Of a DNA stretch of 64,000 nucleotides, positions 33,276 through 44,200 are shown in pieces. The stretch covers positions 23,288 through 87,287 of the forward strand of contig CAZJRD010000007.1 of the NCBI GenBank assembly GCA_964548365.1, read 5' to 3'. The number at the start of each line of letters is the position of its first letter. The stretch's first letter is position 1. The position numbers and the translations under genes were made by a program. Under the pieces are notes generated by a model. It saw nothing but the letters and a program-made list of their open reading frames with translations, was not told where the DNA came from and made no database searches. This DNA is from B46-G9 sp964548365 (GTDB taxonomy: Bacteria > Desulfobacterota > DSM-4660 > Desulfatiglandales > Desulfatiglandaceae).

Positions 33276-35669
33276 CTATTTCCCCGCCGGTTTCAACGTG
33301 AGAATCCCCTCCTTGTTTTTTTCCACTTGTGCTCGATCCGGCCACGCAGGGTGGTAGCCGTTTCCCAGGTAAAGCGGGATCTGGTCACGGTAATGGGGGC
33401 TCTTGAGCTGACCCGACTCACCGGTGGGAAGCACATGAAGCGCACTCTTTATGTTTGCCAGATCAACAATCATCCGCTGGGAGACACCGTGTTCGGCATG
33501 GTAAGGTTTGTCATAAGAATACTGTTTCTTGTTCACGGTGAGATGGTTTCCCGGAACAGGGAAAGGTCCCAGGTTGAAGAGACGGTCAAGGGGCTTTTTC
33601 TTCCCCAAGGGATGCTCAAAGGTGAGCGTGTGGATCTTTCCCCAGGCCCACTTGTCCATATCATCCCCCATCTTTTCCCGCAATTCAGAAAGGGCTTGGT
33701 CCAGGCTCTTTTGCATGATATCTTCCATCGTCTCTTTTCCAGGGGTATCCACGTTGTCAAACCAGGGCGATGAGCCTTTTCTCACGAGCGCCCTGATGGC
33801 CCTCGGCGGAAACATGGTTGTCTTCAGGTACTTCCGGAAAAGTTTTTCACCCAGTTCATCCCTGAAAATGTTGTCCATCATTTTCCGAAAGGTCATCTCA
33901 TAGATACAGGCGGCCGCACTCTCCTTGGCCATCACGAAATCCCACCCGGCAAGGATCTCCCGGGTCTGTTGAAATCCCTTGGTTTCTGCATGCCTTTTCA
34001 AAACCTCTATAAATTTCGGCGTGAGTTCAGAAGCGAGCACACAATAGGTGTCGTGCTGGATCCTCTTGAAATCATCAACCGTCAGCTTTTCTTTTGATTT
34101 AAGGAGCTGGGTGACACGGGTCACCCGATCCATTGGCTCCCAGTAATTGCCAACCACATAAGGGTAGTCATCATTTGTGACCTTGTTATTGGAGGTGGCG
34201 ATAAAACCCTGTTCAGGATTCAGCATATGGGGCCGCTGGTCAAAGGGCACATACCCCTTCCATTCATATTCCCCGGTCCATCCCGGCACCGGCAATATTC
34301 CAGTATCCCCTTTTGGGCGTATGGGGATCGTGGCGCAGCACCAGTACCCGATGTTGCCTGCCCGGTCCGCGAACACAACATTCTGGCTGGGAAGTTCCCA
34401 GTACCGGAGGGCCTCGATGACCTCCCGAGCATTCCCGGCCGTCATAAGTTTATGAATTGCTTTTCCCGCCTGGAGGCCTTCCGTAAATGCCCATCTCTGG
34501 GAAATAGTCTCCTTGGCGCCTTCCTTTCCCTCCTGGGCTACAACCGGCCCGTGGCGGGTGAGGAGGATCTCCTTTGTGACCGGCGGACTCCCTTTCACCT
34601 TGATGGTCTCTTCGATGAGCTTCATATCCTCCCAGTGGTCCTTGTACCAGTATTGGTGAGGGTTCTTGGGATTGATCTTTTCAATATAGAAATCCACGTC
34701 ATCCACCATGACGTTCGTAAGGCCCCAGGCAACGTCCCGGTTGTGACCGATGAGAATGCTGGGAACACCCGGAACCGCAAACCCGGACACATGGATGGTC
34801 GGGCAATTCAGGTTCACTTCCCACCAGAAGGAGGGGTTCGTGAGGTCAAGATGGGTGTCATTGGCAAGCATGGGTTTCCCGTTTTGGGCCTTTTTCCCGG
34901 AGATGACCCAGTTGTTGCTTGCTGCGCCCACTGGGAGGCCGATCAATCCCCTCACCTTTTCCGCCACCCTGAGCGCCTGATTTGCTGATGCCGAGACACC
35001 TTCGTATCCTTTGGGAACAATTATCGGTCCATCGTTCGGCCACGCGGGAAAGGCCTCCCTGAACTTTTCCTCTCCTACCTTCTTGAGGATCTTACCCGCA
35101 GTCAGATCCGTGGTGAACCCGCAAGCCAGCCCCCAGTTCGCTACTTTAGCAATGTCGAGGTAGTCATCTTTCTTCCACTTCTCAGGTTTGTAGCGAAGGA
35201 GCGTAAACTCGATGGGCAACCGATCCGAATGGCTCGTGATATAGGCATTTATGCCACTTGCAAAGGCCTTGAATGCAGGTTCCAATGCAGGGGGAAGATA
35301 TTTTCGCATCCCGGGCGCGGTGAGCAGCCTCAAATATCGATCCGTCTGCACCAGGTCCTTGCCGAACAATTCCGAAAGGTGTCCCTGGCCCAGACGACGA
35401 AAAAAATCCATCTGCCAGAGCCGGTCCTGGGCCACTGCGTAGCCGAACCCAAAGAACAGATCGGTTTCATTCCGGGCGTAGATGTGGGGGACACCATAGG
35501 TATCCCGTATGATCTCCACCTTTTCAGTGATTCCTATCATGGATATCTCGCCGCTCACCGCGGGCAGGCTCCGTTTCACGATATGCTGGAACCAGAGATA
35601 GCCTGACCCGATCCCAACAACCAGAATCCCCGCTATAACGAACACAATGATCAAGAACCACTTTTTCAT
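33276..35669 (-). CDS. Penicillin-acylase-family N-terminal nucleophile hydrolase
   Basis: This 797-residue protein has an N-terminal membrane or signal segment (about 5-26), an alpha-chain region, and the autocleavage site with catalytic Ser251 in GAASNNWVISG. The beta chain has the usual NDTHL segment and catalytic Asn region. Family members cut amide bonds in beta-lactams, acyl-homoserine lactones or similar compounds. The proform is expected to mature in the periplasm. Length is typical. It converges with the TAXI-TRAP operon and has no clear operon partner. The substrate cannot be inferred. Confidence 0.92.
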   Translation of the reverse strand: MKKWFLIIVFVIAGILVVGIGSGYLWFQHIVKRSLPAVSGEISMIGITEKVEIIRDTYGVPHIYARNETDLFFGFGYAVAQDRLWQMDFFRRLGQGHLSELFGKDLVQTDRYLRLLTAPGMRKYLPPALEPAFKAFASGINAYITSHSDRLPIEFTLLRYKPEKWKKDDYLDIAKVANWGLACGFTTDLTAGKILKKVGEEKFREAFPAWPNDGPIIVPKGYEGVSASANQALRVAEKVRGLIGLPVGAASNNWVISGKKAQNGKPMLANDTHLDLTNPSFWWEVNLNCPTIHVSGFAVPGVPSILIGHNRDVAWGLTNVMVDDVDFYIEKINPKNPHQYWYKDHWEDMKLIEETIKVKGSPPVTKEILLTRHGPVVAQEGKEGAKETISQRWAFTEGLQAGKAIHKLMTAGNAREVIEALRYWELPSQNVVFADRAGNIGYWCCATIPIRPKGDTGILPVPGWTGEYEWKGYVPFDQRPHMLNPEQGFIATSNNKVTNDDYPYVVGNYWEPMDRVTRVTQLLKSKEKLTVDDFKRIQHDTYCVLASELTPKFIEVLKRHAETKGFQQTREILAGWDFVMAKESAAACIYEMTFRKMMDNIFRDELGEKLFRKYLKTTMFPPRAIRALVRKGSSPWFDNVDTPGKETMEDIMQKSLDQALSELREKMGDDMDKWAWGKIHTLTFEHPLGKKKPLDRLFNLGPFPVPGNHLTVNKKQYSYDKPYHAEHGVSQRMIVDLANIKSALHVLPTGESGQLKSPHYRDQIPLYLGNGYHPAWPDRAQVEKNKEGILTLKPAGK

Positions 35670-35721
35670 CCCTCATCCCTCCCATGAAAACCTGATATTT
35701 CCTCACGCCCGTTCACTCCGT

Positions 35722-35806
35722 TCACTAGAGACACAGAGCTATTAGAGGAAAACAAGTTCTTTCTCTTTGTTTTCTTAACCTCTGTGTTCTGTGGTCTCTG
35801 TGTGAG
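35722..35806. repeat. Family 4 repeat (ACCACAGAG type), degenerate copy
   Basis: A left arm, AGAGACACAGAG, and a right arm, CTCTGTGTTCTGTGGTCTCT, form an imperfect inverted repeat around an AT-rich centre. The motifs match the better-preserved elements at 41102 and 58296. It lies in the 328-base gap upstream of the acylase gene. Confidence 0.5.
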
Positions 35807-35869
35807 ATATTGCACTTTATCTAATCCATGATCTCTGGAAAGGTGCTTGCAGTCTCTTTTGAAGCATGT

Positions 35870-35997
35870 GCTTAATCTCAAGATCCAAAGCCCCAATGTC
35901 AAATCAATGTCAAAGTCGAAATGCCAAAAAGATTACCTGCCAAGGTCCCGGGTATTGGTCATTGATCATTTGGCATTTATTTGAAATTTGGATTTTG
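35870..35997. repeat. AT-rich low-complexity intergenic repeat
   Basis: The stretch is built of variants of CAAATG, AAATGCC and TTTGGAATTT words (for example AATGTCAAATCAATGTCAAA and TTTGGCATTTATTTGAAATT). It resembles dispersed repeats often seen upstream of genes in deltaproteobacterial genomes. It ends at the stop codon of the M48 peptidase gene. No gene or promoter is evident. Confidence 0.4.
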
Positions 35998-37824
35998 TCA
36001 TTTGGAAATTCTGTCTGACAGAAACTTCCGAAGTTGTTTCTCATAATAATCCCTATTTTTCTTTGCCTTGGAAAGGGCCTCTCTCATGGTCTTAACCGCC
36101 TCCTGCCGGTACCCGTTTGCAAAGTAGGCCTCGGCAAGGGTGTCCAGGTAGACAGGCATCCTTTCTATGGAAACAGCTCTCTTGGCAAGAACGAGGGCCC
36201 GCTTCGGGTCCCTCAGCCTGGGATCATCGGAGGTTGCAAGGAGCCAGGCCAGGTTGTTTAAGGATACCGGCCGGTCTGGGTCCAGTGCAAGGATCCTTTC
36301 ATACACTTCCTTTGCCTTTTCATAATCCTCCATCTTGTGATAAAGCATCGCGAGATTCTCATAGAGGCCGAGGTCGGCGGGATTTTCGCTCACCTGTTCC
36401 TGCAGGACATTTTCAAGGGCCGAATAGGTCATTTTCTGTTTCAGGGGACTGAAGTTCAGGAGATACCCCAGCACCAGCAGAAAAAAGACAAACAGGGAAA
36501 AGCAGAGGGTCACAAATCGATTCTGTCTCTTCAGGAGAGACGGCTCCCCCCTAGAACGGACGAGACAATCGACCCGCTGGCGGATACTGAAGTGGTGCCA
36601 GCTCGGCACATCCCTGCTCTTTCCGCTCAACAGGGCGATTTTCTCCAGGGAACTGATGGTGTACTCCGGCGTGCCCATCACCTTTGCCGAATAAAGATCA
36701 GCCTGACGCTCGAAGTTTCGCATAAAGAATCCCATAACATACCTGAAATAGATGATCAGGCTCAGTAACATGGGAAGAGAAAGGGCAACATAGAAGAGGT
36801 TGCTCCCGTCAGAAAGGCCGGAGGAGAGAAACTTGATAAAAAAAGGACGGGTTGCCAGGAAATAGAAATAGAAGTCAAAAAAGCCGAAGGCAAGGACAAG
36901 ATATCCGATCAGGAACAACACATAAAACAGGAGGTGCCGGTACCTGGCGTGCCCCATTTCATGGGCCAGGACCGCTTTCAGTTCTTCTCCCGTGAGTATT
37001 TCAAGAAGAGAATCGGTAACCAGGATATAGCGGTAACGGGCTACTATCCCCATAATACCCGCGGTCATCATTCTTCCTTCAAAGAGCGGCCAGATCAAGA
37101 GACTCCGGTACCTGAACCCCTTTTCCCGGAGAAAAGCCTCCAGTTCCCGGCCCTTGGGCGTATTTCCCAGTGGTTTACACCCCCACCATGACTGGATAAA
37201 GACCGGGAGTATGACCATAAGCATGGTCAGAAAAACAGCGAAGAAAACAATCTGCCCGCCCATGGTGTTGAAAAACCCGGCAGGCTCTCCCCAGGGGGTC
37301 ATGTTCAGAAGATCATAGATCAGGGACAGGAGCACCCAGGGAAAAAGGATGGGGAGGTTCAAGCGGGTATTTGAAATTATGTAGGCTTTCTTCGAGATGC
37401 TTATACCGAAAACTTCCCGGTAGGCGGGGACTGCAAAATACCAGATGGTGCACAGGAAGGCAAAAAAAAGGGCCATTGCCAGGAGTCCCTGCAAAACACT
37501 GAATGTCCTAAATCCCGGGATGTGCAGTATCCAATATTTGAGATTAAACAGAAGCGTGAACAGGGAGAAGATGAAGATGGCAACGACAGACAGGGTCCCG
37601 TGCGCCCTGTGATACCGGGCGGTCAATCGCCCATCGCTTCCGCCGCTCTCCCGGGACTCTTTCCGTATCCTTTCAAATACCCTGCGGCAGTAAAGGGCGA
37701 ATGCGGCCCAGGCGAGAACGATCATGCCGAGCGTCAAGGGAAAGGAATTTTCAGGGCTTTTCCCGGAATAGCTGACGCTGAATATGAGGAGAACAACGAT
37801 AAAATAGATGATATGGTTAAACAT
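35998..37824 (-). CDS. M48-family metalloprotease with C-terminal TPR repeats
   Basis: This 608-residue membrane peptidase has about four to six N-terminal membrane segments (to about residue 215), then a soluble M48 catalytic domain with the zinc site HEMGH at 288-292 (VLAHEMGHARYRHLL), further membrane segments at about 300-325 and 345-370, another near 440, and a C-terminal region (about 470-580) with two to three tetratricopeptide repeats (YENLAMLYHKMEDYEKAKEV, LNNLAWLLATS). It resembles HtpX/Ste24 proteases that act on membrane proteins in stress. The TPR tail is an addition that may bind substrates. No operon partner is obvious. Confidence 0.9.
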   Translation of the reverse strand: MFNHIIYFIVVLLIFSVSYSGKSPENSFPLTLGMIVLAWAAFALYCRRVFERIRKESRESGGSDGRLTARYHRAHGTLSVVAIFIFSLFTLLFNLKYWILHIPGFRTFSVLQGLLAMALFFAFLCTIWYFAVPAYREVFGISISKKAYIISNTRLNLPILFPWVLLSLIYDLLNMTPWGEPAGFFNTMGGQIVFFAVFLTMLMVILPVFIQSWWGCKPLGNTPKGRELEAFLREKGFRYRSLLIWPLFEGRMMTAGIMGIVARYRYILVTDSLLEILTGEELKAVLAHEMGHARYRHLLFYVLFLIGYLVLAFGFFDFYFYFLATRPFFIKFLSSGLSDGSNLFYVALSLPMLLSLIIYFRYVMGFFMRNFERQADLYSAKVMGTPEYTISSLEKIALLSGKSRDVPSWHHFSIRQRVDCLVRSRGEPSLLKRQNRFVTLCFSLFVFFLLVLGYLLNFSPLKQKMTYSALENVLQEQVSENPADLGLYENLAMLYHKMEDYEKAKEVYERILALDPDRPVSLNNLAWLLATSDDPRLRDPKRALVLAKRAVSIERMPVYLDTLAEAYFANGYRQEAVKTMREALSKAKKNRDYYEKQLRKFLSDRISK

Positions 37825-37895
37825 AGAAGCGCGGCCCCAGCCGGTTTATCCAGTTCACGGTTCGCAGCTGCCCGATGACAAAGGAAATTTTTCTT

Positions 37896-38176
37896 GATTC
37901 ATTCGACTGAAAGGTCCTTTTGGCAAACGTGGGTTGCAGGGATACAGGTTATGCCCTTTTTTCTTCGTGACTGGCGGGAGGGCTTCGTATTTTCGTGACT
38001 TATCTATGGGGGAAGCCGCAGCCAAGTCCTCAGGGCGCATTTTCCTGAGGACTGGAATGCGGAGGGGGCAAAACTCCCCCGTGGATAAGTCACTGAAAAT
38101 ACCAGCCTGGGAGACTCGGAACCGAAGAAGAAAGTGGCATAGCCTGTTTTGGCTTTCATAAATTCTTCAGCTTCAA
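37896..38176. repeat. Family 3 dispersed repeat, copy 2 with nested hairpin
   Basis: This 281-base element is homologous to 28920-29117 but carries an extra interior. GTATTTTC-GTGACTTATC-ATGGGGG (from 37987) is complementary to CCCCC-ATAAGTCAC-GAAAATAC (to 38102). Nested inside is a perfect 10-base stem, AGTCCTCAGG (38025-38034) with CCTGAGGACT (38044-38053). It fills the 382-base gap between the peptidase and RNase G genes and contains no gene. Confidence 0.7.
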
Positions 38177-38206
38177 AGTACACAGAAACCGGAAGAACCA
38201 ATGTTC

Positions 38207-39706
38207 TTACTTTGCGGATGCCTGCTTCCCTTCGATGAACTCCAGTTTCCCGTCCCCCGGCGTCACCGCCGGGTCACCCTCCAGCTGGATGGATACATTA
38301 TAGCGCGACTCAAGTTCCGAGAGCTCCTTGCGTTTCCTGTTCTGGAGATATGTGGCCACGTCCAGAGGGAGAATTCCCTTCACCTCTGTGATCCCTTCTT
38401 TTGCCAGCCCCATCCAGATACGCCGCAAGAATGAAAGGGATCGCGCCTCAACCGAGAGGACCAGGCCTCTTCCCTGGCAATACTGGCAGGTCTGGTAGCT
38501 GCGCGATTCTATAGAAGGCCTGAGGCGCTGACGCGACAATTCCAAGAGCCCGAATTTCGAGATATGGGAGACGTCTATCTTGGCGCGGTCTTTCTTTGTT
38601 TCTTCCCGCAGGATTCTTTCAATCTCTCGGATATGACTCTTGTCTTTCATGTCAATGAAATCGATCACGAACAGGCCGCCTATATCACGCAAACGGAGTT
38701 GACGGGCGATTTCGAGTGCTGCTTCCTGGTTGGTATTGAAGGCGGTGCCTTCCACGTTTTTACTGCCTCTCCCCCTGCCGGAATTGACGTCTATGGAGAT
38801 AAGGGCCTCGGTGGGGTCAATGACAAGGGACCCTCCTGATTTCAATGGGACTACGTTGCTGTAAATGGTCTCAATCTGCTGCTCGATCTGGTCGTTTTCA
38901 AATATAGGCCGCTTTTCCTTATAAAGTTTCGCCCTCCGCTGGTACCGGGGAGAAATGATCTTCATGTAGTCCTTGATTTTTCCATACGTTTCCTTGTCAT
39001 CAACAAGAATTTCCGTCACATCACTGGTAAAATAATCCCGGAGCGTCCTGAGCCAGATATCCTGTTCCTTGTGAACGAGAGAAAGTGGCGGTGCCTTTTT
39101 CACATGTTTCTTTATGTTTTGCCACATCCGCAAAAGCCTGCTCAGGTCCCTTGACAGCTCCCGTTTGTTCTGTCCATGGGCAGTAGTGCGCACAATGTAC
39201 CCGATTTCATCGGGGAGCTTCAGCTGGCTCATGATGGATTTGAGACGATTTCGTTCTTCCTCGTCTTCTATCTTTCGCGACACCCCGCCCCCGCTCCTCC
39301 CGGGGGTAAGGACAAGGTAGCGACTGGCAAGGGAGATGTACGTGGTAAGATGCGCCCCCTTGTGCCCCGGCATTTCCTTTGTAACCTGCACGAGCAATTC
39401 CTGTCCCTTCTTGGCGATCTTCTTGACAGAGGGAATTCCCTGGTCCTTGGAGGTATCCACGGGGGTCAAGTAATATTCGGGATGGATCTCGCTCGCCTGG
39501 AGAAAGCCGTTCTTGTTCGTGCCGATATCGACAAAACAGGCCTGCAGGCCTGACTCAACCCGTGCCACCACCCCCTTATAAATGTTTCCAATTTTCTGTT
39601 CGGCCGTAGAGGTCTCTATGAAAAAACCGTCAAGCTTTTCATCTTTGACAATAGCGACCCGGTATTCTTCCGATTCCAGTGCATTAATGAGCATTTTTGT
39701 TGTCAT
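38207..39706 (-). CDS. rng: Ribonuclease G/E family endoribonuclease
   Basis: This 499-residue enzyme has an N-terminal S1 RNA-binding domain (about 35-125, EQKIGNIYKGVVARVE), an RNase-H-like/5'-sensor core, the catalytic DVNSGRGRG region with metal-binding Asp residues (IDVNSG and FVIDFIDM), and a CQYCQGRG zinc-link motif. It lacks the long unstructured tail of RNase E, so it fits RNase G, which matures 16S rRNA and decays mRNA. The ATG at 39706 follows the activase-like gene by four bases; the extended frame to 39841 overlaps that gene and is rejected. Confidence 0.93.
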   Translation of the reverse strand: MTTKMLINALESEEYRVAIVKDEKLDGFFIETSTAEQKIGNIYKGVVARVESGLQACFVDIGTNKNGFLQASEIHPEYYLTPVDTSKDQGIPSVKKIAKKGQELLVQVTKEMPGHKGAHLTTYISLASRYLVLTPGRSGGGVSRKIEDEEERNRLKSIMSQLKLPDEIGYIVRTTAHGQNKRELSRDLSRLLRMWQNIKKHVKKAPPLSLVHKEQDIWLRTLRDYFTSDVTEILVDDKETYGKIKDYMKIISPRYQRRAKLYKEKRPIFENDQIEQQIETIYSNVVPLKSGGSLVIDPTEALISIDVNSGRGRGSKNVEGTAFNTNQEAALEIARQLRLRDIGGLFVIDFIDMKDKSHIREIERILREETKKDRAKIDVSHISKFGLLELSRQRLRPSIESRSYQTCQYCQGRGLVLSVEARSLSFLRRIWMGLAKEGITEVKGILPLDVATYLQNRKRKELSELESRYNVSIQLEGDPAVTPGDGKLEFIEGKQASAK

Positions 39707-39710
39707 GATC

Positions 39711-41072
39711 TTACGCTGCTTTCCTTCCGTGCTGATTAAAATGTTGGTATGCCTGATACATAAAGGTCCTGATGGCCGCTTCCCTTCCCGGCTGGATACC
39801 GGCATCATAAGGGGTGTCGAGATACGGGATACCCAACTCATTCATCCGAGGCTTGATAATGGAAGCCGTGATGGTGCTCGGCATGCAGGTAAAGGGATAT
39901 ACATTCACTACACCATTAAATCCCTCCCGGGCGTATTCCATGATTCCCGGGATACTCAGGCAGGCCTCGGTTCCCGCATCAAATGAAAACAGGTCATCCT
40001 CCTTGATGACCTCTTCCAGGTGGCCGATCTTATGATCCCGGACAATACCAATGAGTGATGCAAGCCGGTCATAGACCTTTCTCTGTCTGAATTCCTGGTA
40101 ATAGAGTTCACTCCCGTACCCAAATATCTTCTTCAGGTGCTCTTTCATGGGGCCAAACCGGAGCTGTTTCATGCTCAGCCGAAAGGCTATCTTGGCATCC
40201 CGCAGACGGTCGTAGGAGGTGTAGTTCATCCATTCCGCAATTGACGCGTTTACCACCTCTCCCCCATATCGTTCGAGCACCCTGATGATATCCTGGTTGG
40301 CGTGCACGTGAGATCGTACATATATCTCTCCCACCATGCCGATAAGCGGTTTTTTTGGACTACCAGGGTCCACCAGATCCTTTCCCTCTTTGATGATAAC
40401 TTCCATCTCGTCCAGGATTCGATCGAATTCCTTCCCCGGACCGTGTTTTTCAAAGATATTCTCCATCCGGTGCATCGACTCCTCAATAAAGGCATCGGTG
40501 CTGCCCGGTTCCCTTTCGTACGGCCGTATCCTCCAGAGCAGACGGTCCAGGATGTCGGCAACCACCACGGAAAAATAGGAAGTCCTCCGAAGATCGCTGA
40601 CCCGCTGACTCTCAATAAGACCTGAGAGGGAGTAGCCGTCATCCGTGGTGAGAGCGCCGATCTTCAATCGATTCAGGTCAGGCAATGAATCCAGGATGAT
40701 TCTCTGGTATTTGTTGTACATGCCGAATCGGCAAGGGCCACTGGATTCTGGCATGAAGTAGATGTAATTGTCCGGATCAAACGCGTCGCCCAAACGCTCC
40801 TTCTCCTTTTTCATGAAATAGAGGATATCTCCCGTGGTAATCTGGCAGGGATAGCACTCTTTGCCCGAGGTATATTCTATGCCGAGATCGAGTCCCTTAT
40901 AGGTGTCCATGACCTTTGCTCGGATACCAAATCCACGGAACGTCGCCGCCAGGAGATGCCCCCCTATCCTGTTCATCTGGGGAATCAAGAAGGTCCTTTC
41001 CTTGAGGCTGAACCTTCCTACCGTCTTATTGAGCGATTTGAAACTCACTATTTTCTTGGATTCCATGGCCAT
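39711..41072 (-). CDS. 2-hydroxyacyl-CoA dehydratase-like (DUF2229-type) protein
   Basis: This 453-residue soluble protein has the fold of 2-hydroxyglutaryl-CoA dehydratase / BcrC-type subunits. It has several conserved cysteines (GKECYPCQITTGD, ESSGPCRFGMYN, FTCMPSTI) suited to an iron-sulfur cluster, and a PLIGMVGEIYVRSH strand. It is normally found beside the large double-activase protein, which is the next gene upstream on this strand (41209-44283). The pair is widespread in anaerobes but its reaction is not established. Reduction of a CoA ester or another hard substrate by a low-potential cluster is the analogy. Confidence 0.85.
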   Translation of the reverse strand: MAMESKKIVSFKSLNKTVGRFSLKERTFLIPQMNRIGGHLLAATFRGFGIRAKVMDTYKGLDLGIEYTSGKECYPCQITTGDILYFMKKEKERLGDAFDPDNYIYFMPESSGPCRFGMYNKYQRIILDSLPDLNRLKIGALTTDDGYSLSGLIESQRVSDLRRTSYFSVVVADILDRLLWRIRPYEREPGSTDAFIEESMHRMENIFEKHGPGKEFDRILDEMEVIIKEGKDLVDPGSPKKPLIGMVGEIYVRSHVHANQDIIRVLERYGGEVVNASIAEWMNYTSYDRLRDAKIAFRLSMKQLRFGPMKEHLKKIFGYGSELYYQEFRQRKVYDRLASLIGIVRDHKIGHLEEVIKEDDLFSFDAGTEACLSIPGIMEYAREGFNGVVNVYPFTCMPSTITASIIKPRMNELGIPYLDTPYDAGIQPGREAAIRTFMYQAYQHFNQHGRKAA

Positions 41073-41101
41073 TTATCATCCCATTATCTGAAAAAAATCC
41101 C

Positions 41102-41168
41102 TTACCACAGAGTCACAGAGGACAAAAAGGGAAGCCTGTTCTCCGTGCTCTCTGTGGCTCCGTGGTGA
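41102..41168. repeat. Family 4 repeat (ACCACAGAG type), compact copy
   Basis: TTACCACAGAGTCACAGAGG at the left end faces CTCTCTGTGGCTCCGTGGTG at the right end, giving imperfect terminal inverted repeats around a 27-base centre. It lies between the dehydratase-like and activase genes (136-base gap), which are probably co-transcribed, so it would be transcribed as a hairpin in the message. Confidence 0.65.
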
Positions 41169-41208
41169 ACAAATCGCAGCCCGAGCATATTGCCATAAAT
41201 CTCGACAG

Positions 41209-44200
41209 TTAGTTCGCCAACCCAATCTTTCTCTCCACGTCCCGCCGTAATTTCTGCATGGTGTTTTCAATCACATTCTTGTATGCCTCGAGCCGGGTCA
41301 TGACACCGGCCACCGCACTATGCTCATCCAACTCCAGGATCAAATAGGGATCATCCCCCATGATGTGCTTGTAAAAATGCTCTATAAAGGAGTCCGCCCC
41401 ACAGCTAAAATTGGTGAGGTGGAGGCCGAAATAATTCTCATGGGCCACCGCATATTTTGCCGTGCGGAGAATTTGTGCACCATAGCCCCAGTACATGGAT
41501 GGAAAATCGGAAAGATCAACGCTGGACGAATCAATGAAGTCCATGGGGAGTGCCACCAGGCCAAGCTTTGCCAAGTTCTGCCCCAACCGCAGGTTCAACC
41601 GTTCGTCATAGAGATTGTAAGGCCGACCTGTCACCAGCAGCACAGGCTCAAAGGCATGCACCTCCTGGAAAATCTCAGATCCTTTTCTGACGAGCTCCTT
41701 TGCAAATTGATCCTGTCTTTCCAATGCGTGATAAACAGCCTTTCTGACTTCCGCCTTGCTCTTCCCCAATTTCGGCCCTATCTGTTCCCATATTTCTAGG
41801 CCCAGTGTGTCCGGATCATACTTGAAATGGACCACAGGGGTCAACGTCCTGTCCCGGTCGATCGCAAAGGCGGCCCGCATCATATACGAATTACTCTGGC
41901 TCATGGGGCAATAAAAACCGGTCTCTCTATCTCCCGGCGTCTGCATATCGATAATACTCGGGAGGAAAAGATATGCGGTCTTTCCCATCAGCTCCCTCAC
42001 ATGCCCATACGAGACCTTGACCGGGTAACAGGTCTCCGCCATCACTGATTCAATACCCATCTGGGAGATGTGCATATTTGTCGGCGGGCTCAGAACGAGT
42101 CGCAATCCAAGTTCGTCAAAAAAATGGGCCCAAAAGATTGCGGTTTGATGCCCATACAGTGCCAGTTGCAAGGCGACCGTAGGACGACCGTCCACTTCCA
42201 TCATGGGCTCACTGCCCAGTTCGTCACAAACGCCGGCGAGATAGGTCAGCCAGATATCCCGCCGCAGGTGGAAAAAATTCTGTTTCTTCGCACCCCTGGT
42301 CCTGACCACGTCATATCGGCCGCATTCCCCGCCCCATACACTGCGACGGCCGTCAAAATCGTAAATTTTCAGCTTGCATTCATTGTGGCAAATTGGATCA
42401 GCATGGCATATTTTTTCCTTGTATTCCATGCGATCATTGATGGCGCTGTCCAGACCCCTGAAGGTGCTCTCCTTTGCATTTTCAAACTGCATTTTTTCCT
42501 GCACACTGATGGCGGCGCCGTACGCGCCCAGGACCTCCCGGTGCTTCGGTACAAGAAGGCCGCGGCCCAAAACGTCTTCAAAAGCGGCAACAACCCCCTT
42601 GTTCAGGGACGGCCCTCCCAGGAACATGATTCTTTCACCAATCGTCCGCTTCCCCACTACGCGATTCAGATAGTTGTGGACAATGGCATAGCAAAGGCCC
42701 GCGATAAGGTCACTTCTCGCCACCCCTTTTTGATGATACGAGACGAGGTCCGATTCCATGAAGACAGTGCAGCGTTCCGTGAGTTTTATGGGGGCCTCTG
42801 AAGACAGTGCGATATCCTGAAATTCACCCACGATATTAATCCCATATTTTCCTGCCAGCTCATGAAGAAAACTCCCTGTCCCAGCCGCACATACCTTGTT
42901 CATATCAAAATCCAGCGGGTATGCGTTCGAGATGGAGATATATTTTGAATCCTGCCCGCCTATTTCGAAAATGGTGTCTATGTCAGCGGCGATCTCTACG
43001 GCTCCCCTTGCATGGGCCGTTATCTCATCAATGATGAGGTCCACATTCAGAAAATCCCCCACCACGTTTCTTCCTGATCCGGTAGTGGCAGTGCCCACAA
43101 TCTCGATCTTCTTTCCAACCTCGTCACGGATGGTCCTCAACAGCCGCTGGGTCACCTCTATGGGCTTCCCCTGGGTCGGAACATAACTCTTATGAATAAT
43201 CTCCCGTTCGTTACTCATCAAGGCATACTTGGTGGTTGTGGACCCGATATCGATCCCGAGGTACACTCTGGCCCCCTTTTTCACGAGTCGTTTCTTGATT
43301 TCATTGGTTTCAGGGAACGATGTCTTCTTCAGCTCAAGCCGTGTAGCCCGGGGAGCGGTGATGTCCATTTGAGAGCCTAGGGTCTTCAGTTTCTTGAAAT
43401 CAATACTGTCTTCCTTTTTTAAGGAACGGGCCTGAAATGCTACCCCGATGGCGCCAAGTGAGGTGTTGTGGGGGGGGACAATCAGGCGGGGGAAATAGTC
43501 TTTGAATGCCTTTACCTGGAGGCGATTGAGTGACAGCCCCCCGATAAAAAGGATGGGTTCCTCAAGCACTCGTTTGCAAACGATGGTGCTCATGTAGTTC
43601 CTGGCATTGCCAATATGGAGGCCGTAAATAATATCCTCGAGGGTTTCTCCCTTGTTCTGCAGGTGAATCATATCTGATTTTGTAAAGACGGTGCACCGGC
43701 AGGCAACATTCGCAGGCTTCCGGCTCCTGCCGCCAAGATCAATAAAGTCCCCGAGGATCATATCAATCTTTCCCTGCGAAATATCCACCTCCTTTGCGTA
43801 CATCGAGGTGGCAAGTCGCTGTGCCTGCTGGTCAATAAACGAACCGGTGCCGGACGCGCACGGCCCGTTTGTGTTGAAGTAGGAGAGTTTCCAGCTGTCA
43901 CCCGGACCCTGCGATTCTTCACGTGTCTGGTCAATCTGGAAGAGGGCGGTATCCTGTCCACCCATGCTGATAATCGTCCGCACGTCGGGCTGAACGAAGA
44001 GAGCGCCCAGGACCTGGCTTATGGTCTCGAATTCATAAAATGTTCCGAGCTGTTCACTCAGTTTCTTCCCGTGATTTCCCGTGAAGGAAATAGATCTGAT
44101 CCTCTCAGCTCCAAATTTTTCATAGAGAAACCGGATCAGACCCAAAACCCTCTCTTCCACTTTTCCCAGGTGGCGCTCGTAAGGTGCTTCGTAAACAATT

